A stretch of 64,000 bases of DNA from Acanthamoeba sp. SK_2022b (Eukaryota; Discosea; Longamoebia; Acanthamoebidae), in assembly GCA_027943245.1 (NCBI GenBank), contig JANDJZ010000111.1, forward strand, positions 45,995 to 109,994. The letters run 5' to 3'. Shown here piece by piece: positions 9,085 to 20,164 of this stretch; the stretch's first letter is position 1; each line of letters opens with the position of its first letter. The translations under genes and the position numbers were made by a program. The notes under the pieces are model-generated. The model did no database searches. It saw nothing but the letters and a program-made list of their open reading frames with translations, and was not told the DNA's origin.

Positions 9085-11419
9085 TTAAGGTGTCTTCTTG
9101 TAGTTGCCGCCTGCCTGGACGCGCTCGTCGTCGAGAATCTCCTTGACCTTGGTGGCCTTCCACAGCGCATGGAACTTGGAGTAGTTGAGCTTGCTCTTGA
9201 GCCAACCGAACACGAGTCGGTCGAGGTTGGGCACCTCCCGTTGGCCGCCCGCGGCTGTCCGTTGGGCCTTGAGCACGTCGTCCTTGATCTGGAACAGCAG
9301 CCCCTTGTACTTGGCGTCCACGTTCTTGATGGCATTGGCATAGGCCCTCCGCCCACTGGCCGACGACTCATCAAAGCACTCTTCGGGCAGCTGTACAACA
9401 GCAGCCCCTTGTACTTGGCGTCCACGTTCTTGATGGCATTGGCATAGGCCCTCCGCCCACTGGCCGACGACTCATCAAAGCACTCTTCGGGCAGCTGTAC
9501 ATGACGTTAGGCTGCAGCGTTGGAACAGGAAGTGGAGAGAGGAGGAAAGACAAGTACTTCGTTTACGAATTGCTGCACAAGGCGGGAGATCTCGTGAATG
9601 AGGTCCTTGGTCTTATCCTTGAGCTCCGCGAGGAAGGCGTGGATAGGCAGAGGCAGCACGTCGAGCACGTCGTCGATCGTTCCGTCGAAATATCTCTCGA
9701 TGGCGATGTTACGGTTCGAGAGCAGGTTTCCTGCGTTCATCAACGGTGAGTCTACAGACGTTTATGATGATCATGGGACCTTGCTTGCGCACCAGTGATA
9801 AGCAGGTGCTTATCAGAGTAGAACCGGTTCTTCATCTTCGCAACCGGCAGCCCATTCCAATATACAACGAATCCCTCGGGCGTCTGTTCAGCCGTAAAGT
9901 GGCACACGTCAGTACAGGAGGCATTTCCCTGCCTCGAGAGAACGAGAGTTCGTACCTCTCCGTAGAGATCGGTCCGCTTGGCCTCCTTCTCGATCCACTC
10001 GTTGGCCTGCTTCAGGCTCTGGACGCCGATCGAGGCAAAGTCGTAGTATCGCGGCCTCGAAATCGAAGGACCCAGCTGCGTGGCGCGAAAGACGGGGAAG
10101 AGTTGAGCGGAAAGACGTGTTCACGACATGCGACACACGAGACATGAGCGACTCACCTGCAGAGCGATGACATCGAGTTGTTCCCTGGTCATCAGTTCAC
10201 CAGAGTGTCTGTGACGCGCTCCGATGAGGTAAAGTTTGTCCTGTGGGCACCAGGAGCGATTTAGACGTCGAGCCAAGGCAAGTTCAACCACGCCACAACG
10301 GGGACGCTGGTCACCTGCTTGTACTTATTTACAACTTGGTTCTGCTCGCAGCAGAGCTCAAACAGGTAGGTCCAGCCCTGATCGAAGACCTTGAACAGCC
10401 TGACACAGGTGAGACGTGAACGATCAAGCAAGAGCGAGAGGGAAGGGTACTCCTGGAGCGCATCGTAGTCACCCTGTGCACGGTCGCCGAGGAAGAGGCC
10501 CCAGAAGAGCGTCTCGAACTTGACCGCCGGGGTCACCATCCCAAGCGTGGAGATACGCCAGCCCTGAGACAAATGTAAAAGCAAAGTGTGAGTGTGAACA
10601 GAGAGAGAGAGAGAGAGAGAAGTGCTGCCGTACGTGATAGTGTTGTGGCTTTCGGATGAGGCCGCGCGCATGCTTGGTATCTTCTTCCTCGCCCTGCTGC
10701 TGCTGACGCTGACCGTCGTTCGTGGCCTGCAGGACGCGCGGCAGGACCTTCTTGAACCTTCGCGCCCTCTTTTCGATGAGGCTGGCCTTTCCCAGCCCTT
10801 GGAGGCCTGTCTCGGTCTCGCCTTGCGTGACTCCCTCGCTTTCCTCGGCCTCCTCCTCGTCGGGAACGAGCAAAGATTCGCTTCTGGCTCGCTCCAGCTC
10901 CAGTGCAGTCTCATAGACGGCGTCAAGCGTCGCGGGCGAGCTCCACCAGAATTGGATGCACGTCCCGTCGGCCTTCTCGGCCATCCCGAACGAGGCGCAG
11001 TTGGCGTCGAACACCTTGGGGTTGGCAACTGGACACTCGGCCTCTTGTTGGTTGAAGAATTTCTCGAATGGACGGCCAACGATGATCCAGCCGTGGTCGA
11101 TCCCTTCTTCAATGCTGGCTGTTCTTCGCTCAAAGATTATGCCTCGCGCCTCTTTAACCTCCTCGTTCCAGGTCTCGGTGAGGCACATCTCGTACTTGAA
11201 TTGATAGAAAATAGAACCCTCCGTGAAGACATTGACACCATAGAGGGTGAAGAAATGTTCCATAAGGTCCGTGTCTGTCCATTGTTTCTTCTCCTGATCT
11301 CCCTCATCCCTGCAAGGCTTGTTCGCGAGCCACAAACCGGCCGGAAATTGACGGTTGAGATACGCACGGAGAGGTGAAGATGATGAGCTTACGCTACTAT
11401 CAACCAAACTGGCTTCCAT
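9085..11419 (-). CDS. T4 Rnl1-like RNA ligase (ATP-dependent nucleotidyltransferase)
   Basis: A minus-strand multi-exon gene. The ATG at 11419 (MEASLVDSSVSSSSSPL) opens an exon with ARGIIFERRTASIEEG and GRPFEKFFNQQEAE, then the nucleotidyl-transfer motif EKADGTCIQFWW (lysine of KxDG is the predicted AMP acceptor). Downstream come FDQGWTYLFELCCEQNQVVN (motif IV-like) and TPEGFVVYWNGLPVAKMKN (motif V-like, with KMK). This order matches T4 RNA ligase 1-type enzymes (Pfam RNA_lig_T4_1). A helical C-terminus (ERYFDGTIDDVLDVLPLP, then VFGWLKSKLNYSKFHALWK) ends at 9085-9087. The linker after motif I is Glu/Gln-rich and longer than in the phage enzyme. The likely reaction is sealing of 5'-phosphate to 3'-OH RNA ends after breakage. 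A 104-bp tandem duplication overlaps its last intron-exon junction. Confidence 0.8.
9293..9500. repeat. Perfect 104-bp tandem duplication across a splice acceptor of the RNA ligase gene
   Basis: Copies are 9293-9396 and 9397-9500, identical by eye. On the minus strand each copy begins with GTACAG, a usable acceptor, followed by exon sequence CTGCCCGAAGAGTGC. A unit of 104 nt is not a multiple of three, so translating both copies breaks the frame. Using only the acceptor at the junction of the copies (near 9392) places the whole distal copy in the intron and keeps the protein intact. Confidence 0.9.
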
Positions 11420-13206
11420 TTCACGGCTATGTATTTCATGGCCACATCTTGCTTGGTCTCTCTTCCGTGGTCCGTGAAAACATTCGTGGAATTAACAAGA
11501 TATCTTCTGAGTTTTTTGGTAAGTGAAGATGAAAAAGAATTGTAAGGAGAGGAAGAAAAACCATGAGCAGTGTTAAGGCCCCATGCTACAGTTTTTAAAT
11601 TTCCCACATTGGGCCAATTGTGTGCTGTGATGTTTGATATGTTGTCCCAAGTGATGGCCTCTGTCACACATCACTTGTGACAAGGAAGGGAAAAAGGTTG
11701 AGAAAGGTTTATTGATCTGTGAGCAGCTGGATGGTGTGGTGGCTCAGTGCCCTGCTGGACAGGGTGGGGAGGCTCAGTGAGCAGCTGGATGGGGAGAGGA
11801 GAGATGAGGCAAGGAGGCATGATGAGCCACTTGATGGTGTGAGGAGCTCAGTGAGTGGCTGGATGGTGTGTGGAGGTGTGGTGAGCAGTTTGATGGCTCA
11901 CTGAGCAGCTGGATGGGGTGAGGATGCATGGTGAGCAGCTGGACAGTGCAAAGAGGCTCAGTGCATGTTTGTGCCATTTCTGGAGCTGTTGTGCCTGTGC
12001 CTTGTGTGTTCTTGATGCCTGATGCTTCTTGTCCTTGATCTGTCATGCTCCTCTGCTTCCCAGGCTTGCGCCTGTAGGTCTGGATATCTTTTTGCTCATC
12101 ATAAGGGTTGAGGGGAATATCTTAAGATACTGGCCCATAAGATAGAGGTAAGGATGTCACTTCTTAACAAACCAATGTGTCTACATTGTGTAATTGTTGG
12201 CCATTCACAGAGACTGGATATCTTTTTTCATCATACCTTTTAATCACAAACCACAGCCAACCATAAGATAGAAACAACAAATGTCATCCTCCAGAAGGGA
12301 ACTGAGCATGATGGTCACCAAAGGCATCACATCTCATTGACTCAGTTTCTGTAGACAGCACCTGTCTGGGAAGGTGTCATGCTAATTTGACTGTTGAAAA
12401 CTGTAGACATTTTGAGAAGGGGTCTTATTTTCCTGAACGTTGTCAGGAGAAGATATCATAGAACAAAGTGCAAAGTTATAAATTATGGACCTATAGTTAC
12501 AATGCATTCAGTACCATACACCTCCATATCCTCATCACTGACTTGCTTATTGGGACTGAGAAGATGTTTGAGGTAGTTCAAACACATTAGCCCATTGTCC
12601 AAGCTCAGCAGCAGTCAATAGAGGCCTGGGAACAGTTGTCTTGTAGGTCATGACTAGGTCAGCTATGGGAAGGATGAGTATGATGCTTCTGTTTAGGATA
12701 TCATTGATGCTACACCTTTCATCACAACACTGAATTACAGTCAGCATCCCTGAAGAAGTCAAAAACATGTAGAACTGAATGACCTTGCACATCAGTTTTG
12801 ATACCAAATATCATCCTGAAAACCTGGTGCTCATGAAAAAGTACTATCATGGAACTGAAGGAGCTGTTCCTCCTGGTTCTGTGGTTGCATGTGATTTTCC
12901 ATTTGACCAAAGAGCAGGTTACAAGATATCTTTACTTTGATCTTGTAATTTGTAACATGTTCCTGTTTTTTGGTTTGTTGACAGGGCTATTACTTTTTTT
13001 CACACTCCATTGGGTTGAGGGTGGTGATAGTGGTGGAAAGTGTGCTTGCCTCACTGTAATGTGTGTAATGTGTTGAGAGGATGCTGAATGAGAAAGGTAA
13101 GAAAACCAGCGAGTGTACACATCATGCTTGGTCCACAGTACTGGTTTACTGGCAATGCCAAGCATTTGGTATTGTACAAGGGGAGGGGTTATCAACCATC
13201 AAGGAA
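11420..13206. repeat. AT-richer repeat island I
   Basis: About 1.8 kb with visibly lower GC than the flanking genes and no convincing exon. From about 11712 to 11960 it holds a degenerate tandem array of the unit TGAGCAGCTGGATGG (copies near 11720, 11778, 11852, 11881, 11902, 11932). Two diverged direct repeats beginning CTGGATATCTTTTT lie near 12079 and 12212, each ending in CATAAGATAGA. The segment 12599-12685 resembles 37902-37993, and 12392-12426 resembles the reverse complement of 57514-57548. Fragments on the minus strand look like decayed coding sequence but match no family I recognise. The island ends just before the 3' end of the small minus-strand gene. Confidence 0.6.
11712..11960 (+). 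repeat. Degenerate minisatellite, core TGAGCAGCTGGATGG
   Basis: Six imperfect copies of the core (near 11720, 11778, 11852, 11881, 11902, 11932), separated by G-rich spacers of variable length, make up this stretch. Confidence 0.7.
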
Positions 13207-13570
13207 TCAAGGAAGGTCAGAGAGGCTCTTCTTCGCAGGAAGGGCACCAGGCGCGTAAACCACCTTCTTACCGCCCTCGCTCTTCTTGAACTGAAAGAGA
13301 GAAGCAAGATGAAAAAAATTCCTCTTCCACGAGAAAGAGCTGCGAACAAAAGCGGTACCTTGCCGTCATGGGCGGTGTGGCCGCCACCGCTGTTGCCGTT
13401 GGCCTTCCAGCCAGCCTTCTCGACCACGACCGTGGGCTTGGGCGGGGGAGCACGCACGGTCTGGGCAGCTGCTTGTTGCTGTGTGTTGTGCGCCTGGTGA
13501 GAGAGGTGGTGAATGCGAAGACGGAACGTGGCGCCCAAGGTACCTCGAATTTGCCAGCGAGAGAAGCCAT
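13207..13570 (-). CDS. Small basic protein of about 80 residues, unknown
   Basis: Three short minus-strand exons join in phase. The first is ATG at 13570 through MASLAGKFE (donor GTACCT at 13543). The second is AHNTQQQAAAQT through GGGHTAHDGK (donor GTACCG near 13358). The third, after acceptor TTTCAG near 13290, is FKKSEGGKKVVYAPGALPA ... SLSDLP with TGA at 13207-13209. The protein is Gln/Ala-, Pro- and Gly/Lys-rich and probably disordered. I recognise no family. Further 5' exons are possible, but an upstream candidate near 13650-13700 does not join in phase. It is divergent from the RhoGEF gene. Confidence 0.45.
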
Positions 13571-13924
13571 CAGGGGACTGGGGCGTGGGATGTGAAACTG
13601 AACTCTTGTTGGTGGCCCACAATGTTGACGCGTTTACCTTCATTTTGTGGCTGAGTGCACGCTGCCTCCTTAACCTCGGATTTGCACGTCAGCATGACCA
13701 GGCGGCCTTGGCATTCTTTCTGTGGTCTCTACGCGAGAAAAGCACCGAGAAGGAAAGACGAAGCGAAGGTAGCTGTAGTGGGCCGGCAGAGGCCATACTT
13801 TTTTTTAAAGCTCAAGTAGATAGCTAGATCCCTTGCAAGATCGTGTGGCCGAGACTTCTCGCCCGAACAAGTATCTGGAAGATAAAAGAAATTGTCAACG
13901 AAATTAGCTCTGCAAACTGCACAA

Positions 13925-16900
13925 ATGAGGCTCGCCAGTCCTCGGGACAGACACAAACAAGACGGAGAGAAGGAGGAAGGGAGGACAAGCAGAGGAAGAT
14001 CTCGGGCAAACACGATCGCTACAGCACCATCTGACAACAGCATGAAGAATCGAAACGTAGCGGGCAGCCACATGGGCGGTGTGCTCGTTATGCCGCCCCT
14101 TCAGCCGGGCAGCGTGGTGCTGCGTCCTGTTGTCGTGCCCGCACCGTCTGTAGCCGCTCTACGTCGCCGCAGCATGGACCCTCACCAACCCCACCCCGCA
14201 ACCCCGCTCCCGCACAAACCCGTGCCCCCTCCGCCTCTGACGCCTCCTTCATCAGCCGTCCCCTCGGCTTCTAGCGAGATCATCGACAGGGCTGCGCAGG
14301 CAATGGTGCTCTATTCCTTCCTTTCCTTCATCTGTTCGCGCACTTGTTTGCTCAAGGCTCTTTGGTATCGCCCGTGTTGCTTCGCCTCCCTTGCAACAGC
14401 AGGCGCCGCCGAATCGTTGGGACGGCAGCATCAGCGTTGATCGGGGGCGAGTAGTGCCGCCTCCGCGTACACCCTCCTTTGGCAAGGGCTCCAGCATTCT
14501 ACCGCGTAATAGGCCTCTGCCAACGATTCCCGAAGAGGTACTAGTAGTACTTGTGTTTACCGCTTCTCGGTCTTCTTCTTACTTCCTGTCTTGCACGCTA
14601 TTCTCCTGTTGGGCGGCACAGATGAGACCCAAGCTAGATGCCTCTCCGTCTTTGCCAGCGATGAGCACGCGTACGCCGTCGGTGCAGAACTTCGCACAGG
14701 TGATGATGGTCTCTTCGCCCGCCCTGCCCACGTCCGTCAAGCCCGATTCGCCGATCGCTCAGCGCAAGATCAGCGAACAGAGCCAGCCTCAGCCTGCCAG
14801 TGCGTCCTATTTCCTCCTCCTCCCCCTCTACCCCGCAAGGCCGCAGCTGGCCACTCTCTCATCTCCTGCGTAGTGAGTAAGATGTCGTTGCGGCAAGTCG
14901 CCGCAGAAGAGATTCTGAGCAGCGAACAGACGTATGTCGATCAGATACAGCTTTGCATCGAGGTGCCTCCTCCTTCTTTGCTTTCTTGTCGCTTGGCACA
15001 ACGCTCATGAACGGAGCCTGTGTGCCGCGAGCGTACAGAACTACAAGAAGCCCATTCAATCGAGCAAAATATTGGACGAGAAAGTATTGCGTGACCTCTT
15101 CTCTAACGTCGAGACGATATACGGTACTTTGACCTCCCTTCGCACAGCGCTGACACAGCCTGCGCCATGCGGGGCTCACGCGTACCCATTTGAATCAGCG
15201 CTGCACGTGGAGTTCCTGGCCGAGCTCAAAACACGAATGCGACGGTGGACGTCACCGACGGAGAAGAATAGCATCGGTGATGTCATGACTCGACTGGTGC
15301 GGACGTCCTTAAGAGACGATGTGTTCGAGGACTAACCCTGTGCTATGCCTGAGCTCTCAACAGATTCCATACTTGAAGATCTATCAAGAGTACATCAACA
15401 ACTACGAGAACTCCATCAAAGTGCTCAACAAGCTGCTGGAGAAGAATTCCAAGTTTGAGCAGTTGCTCAACGTAAGTCTTCTGACGATGTGGTCTGTTAT
15501 ACCTTGTCTAACATTCAAATGATGTCGTGTACTGTTGGTCTAGTGCCTGGGTTCCGGGTCGTTCGTGGGCAAGCTCGGCCTAGATCTGCTGCGAGGAGTA
15601 CCTGTGCAAAGGATCACACGCTACGTACTTCTGATCAAGGTATGCCACATTTACTTGGGAGAAAGCAAGAGAGGACTCTGACGTGATCTAATCGTCAACT
15701 TGATTACTTGCCTGCAGCAACTGCTTAAATACACGCCCGAAGATCACGTTGACTACGAGCAGCTCAGCGACTCCTATGACAAGATGTATGCTCTGGCCGA
15801 GTACATCAACGAAAAGAAGAGAGAGGTGCGATGGTCACTCCGTTTCTTGACGTGCCTTTTCACAACCATGAATGACCGCTGCTTTGTTCATCAGAGCGAA
15901 TCTCGTACTCGACTCATGCACATAGCCCACCACCTGAGCGGTAACTTGGATGTACGTCTCCTCAGGCCCTCGTGAACCTCGCGCGCCCAGACATTACTGC
16001 GAGAGAAGGGCCTCCTCACCTCTGTTCTTCCTCAACAGCAATTGAGGGAATCGGACAGTTCACCGCAGATCGCACGTGAACACAAGTGGAAGACCGAGAG
16101 CAAAACCAAGACTTGCGACTACTGTGGCCAGATGGCGATGGGCTCTCATTTGAGATGTAAACACGATAGTACGCTCTCCACTTCACCGTGTTTGTAGGTC
16201 ATGCCCATTAATCTCCTCTCCTCTCCTCTCCTTCAAATGCACAGGCTGTAAATACCGAGTGCACGAAGAATGCAAAGGCAAAGCGCCAGTGCACTGCTCG
16301 GACAGAACTGTATCCCCCATCTCTTACCTGTGATAGACATTTGCTCGGTATGCTCACGGGTTCCCTTCACGTTATCGCATTTTAGAAAGTAAGCTTGGTG
16401 AAGCACAACCGCTACCTGATCGAGGAAGCTGAGTTCATGCACAAGATGACGCCTCTGGATCACCCCGACTCGCGTGCGAAGCTACGCCCCGCGGTACGAG
16501 CCATGGACTGACTAGAGCGTAGTTTTCATTTGTTAACCCGATATCTGTAACCCGTATGTAGCTCGTTTTGGTGGTGAACGACGGGTTGGTGATTGTACAC
16601 AAGTCGGAGCATAGCGACAAGTACACCCTCTTGGCCTTCGTGCGATGGTTCAAAAAGTCGACTAGCGAGCATGCGATACTCAACGAGAACGGTACCCTCC
16701 GCCACAAATTGTATCGTGCCCTACTCACAACAGCTCCCATGGTGGTTTCCTGTACGCAGTGACTGAGTCTGCGTTCTCTGTCACGGACCCGCGGTCGCGC
16801 ATGGTTCACACCTTCTCTACCGATTCGAAGGAAAAGAAGGAGCATACCATTGAGCTCGTCCGATCGCTGATGAACAAGTGGCACACGGGCATCCTCGAGA

Positions 16901-18409
16901 AGCAACGGTACGCAGAGGACTCTTTCCGGTCTTGTCAACCGAGCTCATAACCAAACGTCGGGCAGGGAAACGGAGGAGGTGAAGGAACAGTTCAAGGGCC
17001 TGACCTTCAAGATCCTCTTCACCGTACCGGTTCGCTCCTCCACCGAGAAGGAGTTCATTGTACGTCCCCCAAATCTTTCCTAATTGAATTGTTCTTGAAG
17101 GTGGGATACACGATCAATTCACCTCATCGTCTGTGCACAGGCATACGTAGTTGAACTCCGAATGGAGAGTGGATCGGCCACTCTCATCAAGAGATATCGT
17201 CAATTCCTCTCCCTGCATAAGAAGGTGCCAGCGTTTGCTTACGGCCTCTCTCCTGGATCACCATTTATTGATCATTGCTATCTTTTCGTGCAGCTCAAAA
17301 CGTTGTACAAGAACGTACCTAAGTTTCCGGGCAAGAAGTATGTCGGCAACACTGCGCCCAAGTTTGTGCAAAAGCGGTATCGTATTTCTTTCTCTCTCTC
17401 CATGCGTTACTATAATGTGTTCCCACTCCACTCATGCTGACTTCATGGCGTACAGATGTCGACAGCTTGAAGAATACCTCAACAAGATCATCACCTTTCC
17501 TGGTACGGCCTTTGGATGCACACTCTCGTAACTTGGGAACCCCAACTGTTTTCTGTGCAATCTTGACCTATGACTGGGGGATAGGCGCATTCGACGTGGA
17601 GGAAGTGCGGACGTTCCTAATGACCACCATTTCTTCCAAGGGCGAAGATGAAAAGGCTCTCATCAACCGAGGTACCACATCCCCGCAGCATGCGCATATA
17701 CCACATGGTTTAACACTCCCCAATCCAAATAACTATCCAATCAACCACAGGTTGGAGCAAGGACAAGGACAAGATCGAGGAGATCTCTCGACAGCGAAGC
17801 AATACCGTGTCCTCGTACCTGGAGACGGTGAGGCTGAGCACCTATCCCACCCGAGCCAGCGTCTACAGCTATGAACCATCCCACGACGAAGCCGAGGAAC
17901 AGAGCGGCGAGCGGACGCCGGAGGACATCTCCTCTTCCACCACCGACCTCTCCGACCCGCTCACGCATTCCAGCGGGCGCATCACGACCGTCAACCAGCC
18001 TCTGGGCGCCATCGGGCGATTATCGCGCGGCGAGGGCGACATGTCGGCCAAGGAGAGCGTACTGTGGGAGCAAATGCAGCGGTCTAGCGGCACAGTGCCG
18101 CTCAAGGAAGACGGCCGCGTTGGCAAGGAGGAAGACGCGGACAAGAAGGTGCCGGCCACCAACGTCACCGGGCCCGGCAACGACAGTGACTGCGACAACT
18201 ACGAGGCTGCCGCGGCGGAGAGACAGCGGGCGGTGGTGCTGTACGATTTTGTGGGCCAGACGACGGAGGAGCTCGACATGGTGGCGGGCGACGTGGTGAC
18301 GGTGTGGGAGCGCAGCAACGACGAGTGGTGGTTCGGCTCGGTCAACGGCCGAGACTTTGGGTTCTTCCCCAAGATCTACGTCCAGCCCGTCGGGTTCGAC
18401 GACCATTGA
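13925..18409 (+). CDS. Rho guanine nucleotide exchange factor: DH-C1-PH-PX-SH3
   Basis: A large multi-exon gene. The N-terminal region is Pro/Ser-rich (MPPLQPGSVVLRPVVVPAP). The DH domain starts at LRQVAAEEILSSEQTYVDQI and continues through YKKPIQSSKILDEKVLRDLF, IPYLKIYQEYINNYENSI and the conserved helix GVPVQRITRYVLLIKQLLKY. A C1-type zinc finger follows (CDYCGQMAMGSHLRCKHC and YRVHEECKGKAP). The PH domain is next (LVKHNRYLIEEAEF; LVVNDGLVIVHK; FSVTDPRSRMVHTFS). The PX domain has YVVELRMESGSATLIKRYRQF and FPGKKYVGNTAPKFVQKR, the latter with the family's basic phosphoinositide-binding pattern. An SH3 domain ends the protein (AVVLYDFVGQTTEELDM ... NDEWWFGSVNGRDFGFFPK), with TGA at 18407-18409. 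It should activate Rho/Rac at phosphoinositide-rich membranes and link to Pro-rich partners. The start could instead be the ATG at 14041. Confidence 0.85.
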
Positions 18410-18809
18410 TGCGAGCCGAAGGGAGGTCTACAGAAGCAAGAGGGCGAAGATGCTCCGACCACTCATGCACACACCCCACCCCACATGTTAATATCGAGCA
18501 ACCAACCACTTGTATCTCCCAGTTGGGCTTAGGCGAGTGGTCTTTTCCTGCTCTTTTTGCCGAGATTTCTGGCAAAATGGTTCATCGGCAACATTTCTGT
18601 CCGGGAGTACTGACCATACGTAAGGTCGACTCGGCACAGGAGTTCGTGGCGGTGTGTCTCGCGCTTTTCGTGGTCTACCACCATCATGGTCGCAAGGCAG
18701 ATGTCTGTGGCCATGTATAAATTGAGCGGTGAGCCTCTCGACAATCACAACATAAGCACCTAGCTCTAAGACAAGCAACACCAGGCTCTCTAACAGCATC
18801 CCACCACCA
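18410..18809 (+). promoter_or_regulatory. Promoter region of the CBM49 lectin with TATA box
   Basis: TATAAATT at 18716-18723 lies 87 bp before the ATG at 18810, at a distance expected for a TATA-driven start near 18745-18755 and a short leader. The remaining spacer shows no exon. The lectin family is expressed during encystation, so stage-specific elements are expected here, but I cannot identify any by eye. Confidence 0.45.
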
Positions 18810-20164
18810 ATGAAGCAGTTCATCCTCCTCGCGCTCTTCGCGGCCCTGTGTTTTCACTATGCCGCTGCTGGTACGTTCGGTGTGCAGTTGGGTCTGCTGC
18901 GACGATCAACTGACCCATTCTGATTCGCGCAGACTGCAACGTCAGCATCAAGCAGACCCTCGGTAGCGCCTGGCAGCAGGACGGCAAGAACCTCTCCCAG
19001 TGGAACGCCCAGCTGACCGCCGGCTCTGAGGCTGTCAAGTCGCTCGAGCTCTCCATCACCGGCGCCAAGATCATCCAGTTCTGGGAGCTTACCAACCAGT
19101 CCAACGGTCTTTTCGCCCTGCCTGAGTACCGTCTCCAGAACGGCGGCATTGTCGCTGGCCAGACCCACCAGTTCGGCTACATCTGGGAGTCGGCCTCGCA
19201 GGCCACTATCACCGTTGCCTCCATCAACTGCGGTGCTGCCGCTTCTGCCTCGCCCTCGCCCTCGCCTTCGGCCGCTCCCGCCAGCCCCAGCGCATCGCCT
19301 GCCGCTCCTTCGGCCTCGCCTTCTGCTGCGCCCACCATCGTGGCCACTCCTCAGCCCTCGTCGTGCAGCCTGACCTTGCAGCAAACCACCAGGTCGGCTA
19401 ACCAGGGCGGCTCGTGGACCACTGGTGACTACCAGTTCCAGATCTACGACCTCACCTTCACCAACAATGGCCAGCAGCTCGTCACCGGTGCTCAGATCAC
19501 CATCACCACCAGCAGCTCTTCCCAGGAGCTCTACCAATGGTGGAACATCGAGCGTCAGTCGGCCAACAGCGCCGCGTTCAACGTGCCTACCTCATGGGGG
19601 CCCATCCAGCTCGGTGCCACCCTGGGTGCCGGCTACATCGTGCGCTCTCCCATCTCCGCCGGCCAGCTCGCCGCCCCTGCCGTCACCATCGATTCCACCA
19701 CTTGCAGCGGCGCTGCTCCCTCTGCTTCGCCCTCGCCCTCTGCGTCGCCCGCCGCTCCTTCGGCTTCGCCTTCCGCGGCGCCCACCATCGTGGCCACTCC
19801 CCAGCCTAGCCCTGCCTCCGGCTGCAGCGCCACCGTGAGCGTCGCCGCCCGCTCCGCTGCCAATGGTGGTCTGTGGGTTGACAACGGCGCCACCTTCCAG
19901 ATCTTCGATCTCACCTTCACCAACAACGGCCAGCGCCCGCTCAACGGCGGCGTTGCCACCTTCGCCTTCACTGAGGCCGGTGCCAGCATCACTCAGTTCT
20001 GGGAGCTTAGCAGGCAGGGCTCGACCAACGCCTTCAACGTGGCCTTCAACTACGGCCCCCTCCAGGCTGGCGCTTCCCAGGGTGCCGGAGTCGTTGTGCG
20101 CCTGCCCGGCTCCACCGCTGCTGCCCTGCCCACCATCACCCTCGGGTCGCTCGGCTGCCAGTGA
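18810..20164 (+). CDS. Secreted three-CBM49 cellulose-binding lectin (Luke-like cyst-wall protein)
   Basis: Exon 1 (18810-18870) encodes the signal peptide MKQFILLALFAALCFHYAAA. Exon 2 (18933-20164) completes a protein of 430 residues. Three homologous beta-sandwich domains begin at CNVSIKQTLGSAWQQDG, CSLTLQQTTRSANQGGSW and CSATVSVAARSAANGGLW. Each carries an aromatic cellulose-binding patch: QFWELTNQS, YQWWNIERQ and QFWELSRQG. They are joined by low-complexity Ala/Ser/Pro linkers, two of which are near copies of one another (PSAAPTIVATPQPS). This is the architecture of the Luke lectins of the Acanthamoeba cyst wall, which bind cellulose and have two or three CBM49 domains. Cysteines at domain edges suggest disulfides. 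It acts outside the cell. The linker copies indicate domain duplication within the gene. Confidence 0.88.

Noticed and set aside
614..11419. The 2H phosphoesterase and RNA ligase as one RNA-repair cassette
   Set aside because: They are 8 kb apart with unrelated genes between, on opposite strands, and the phosphoesterase has a secretory signal.
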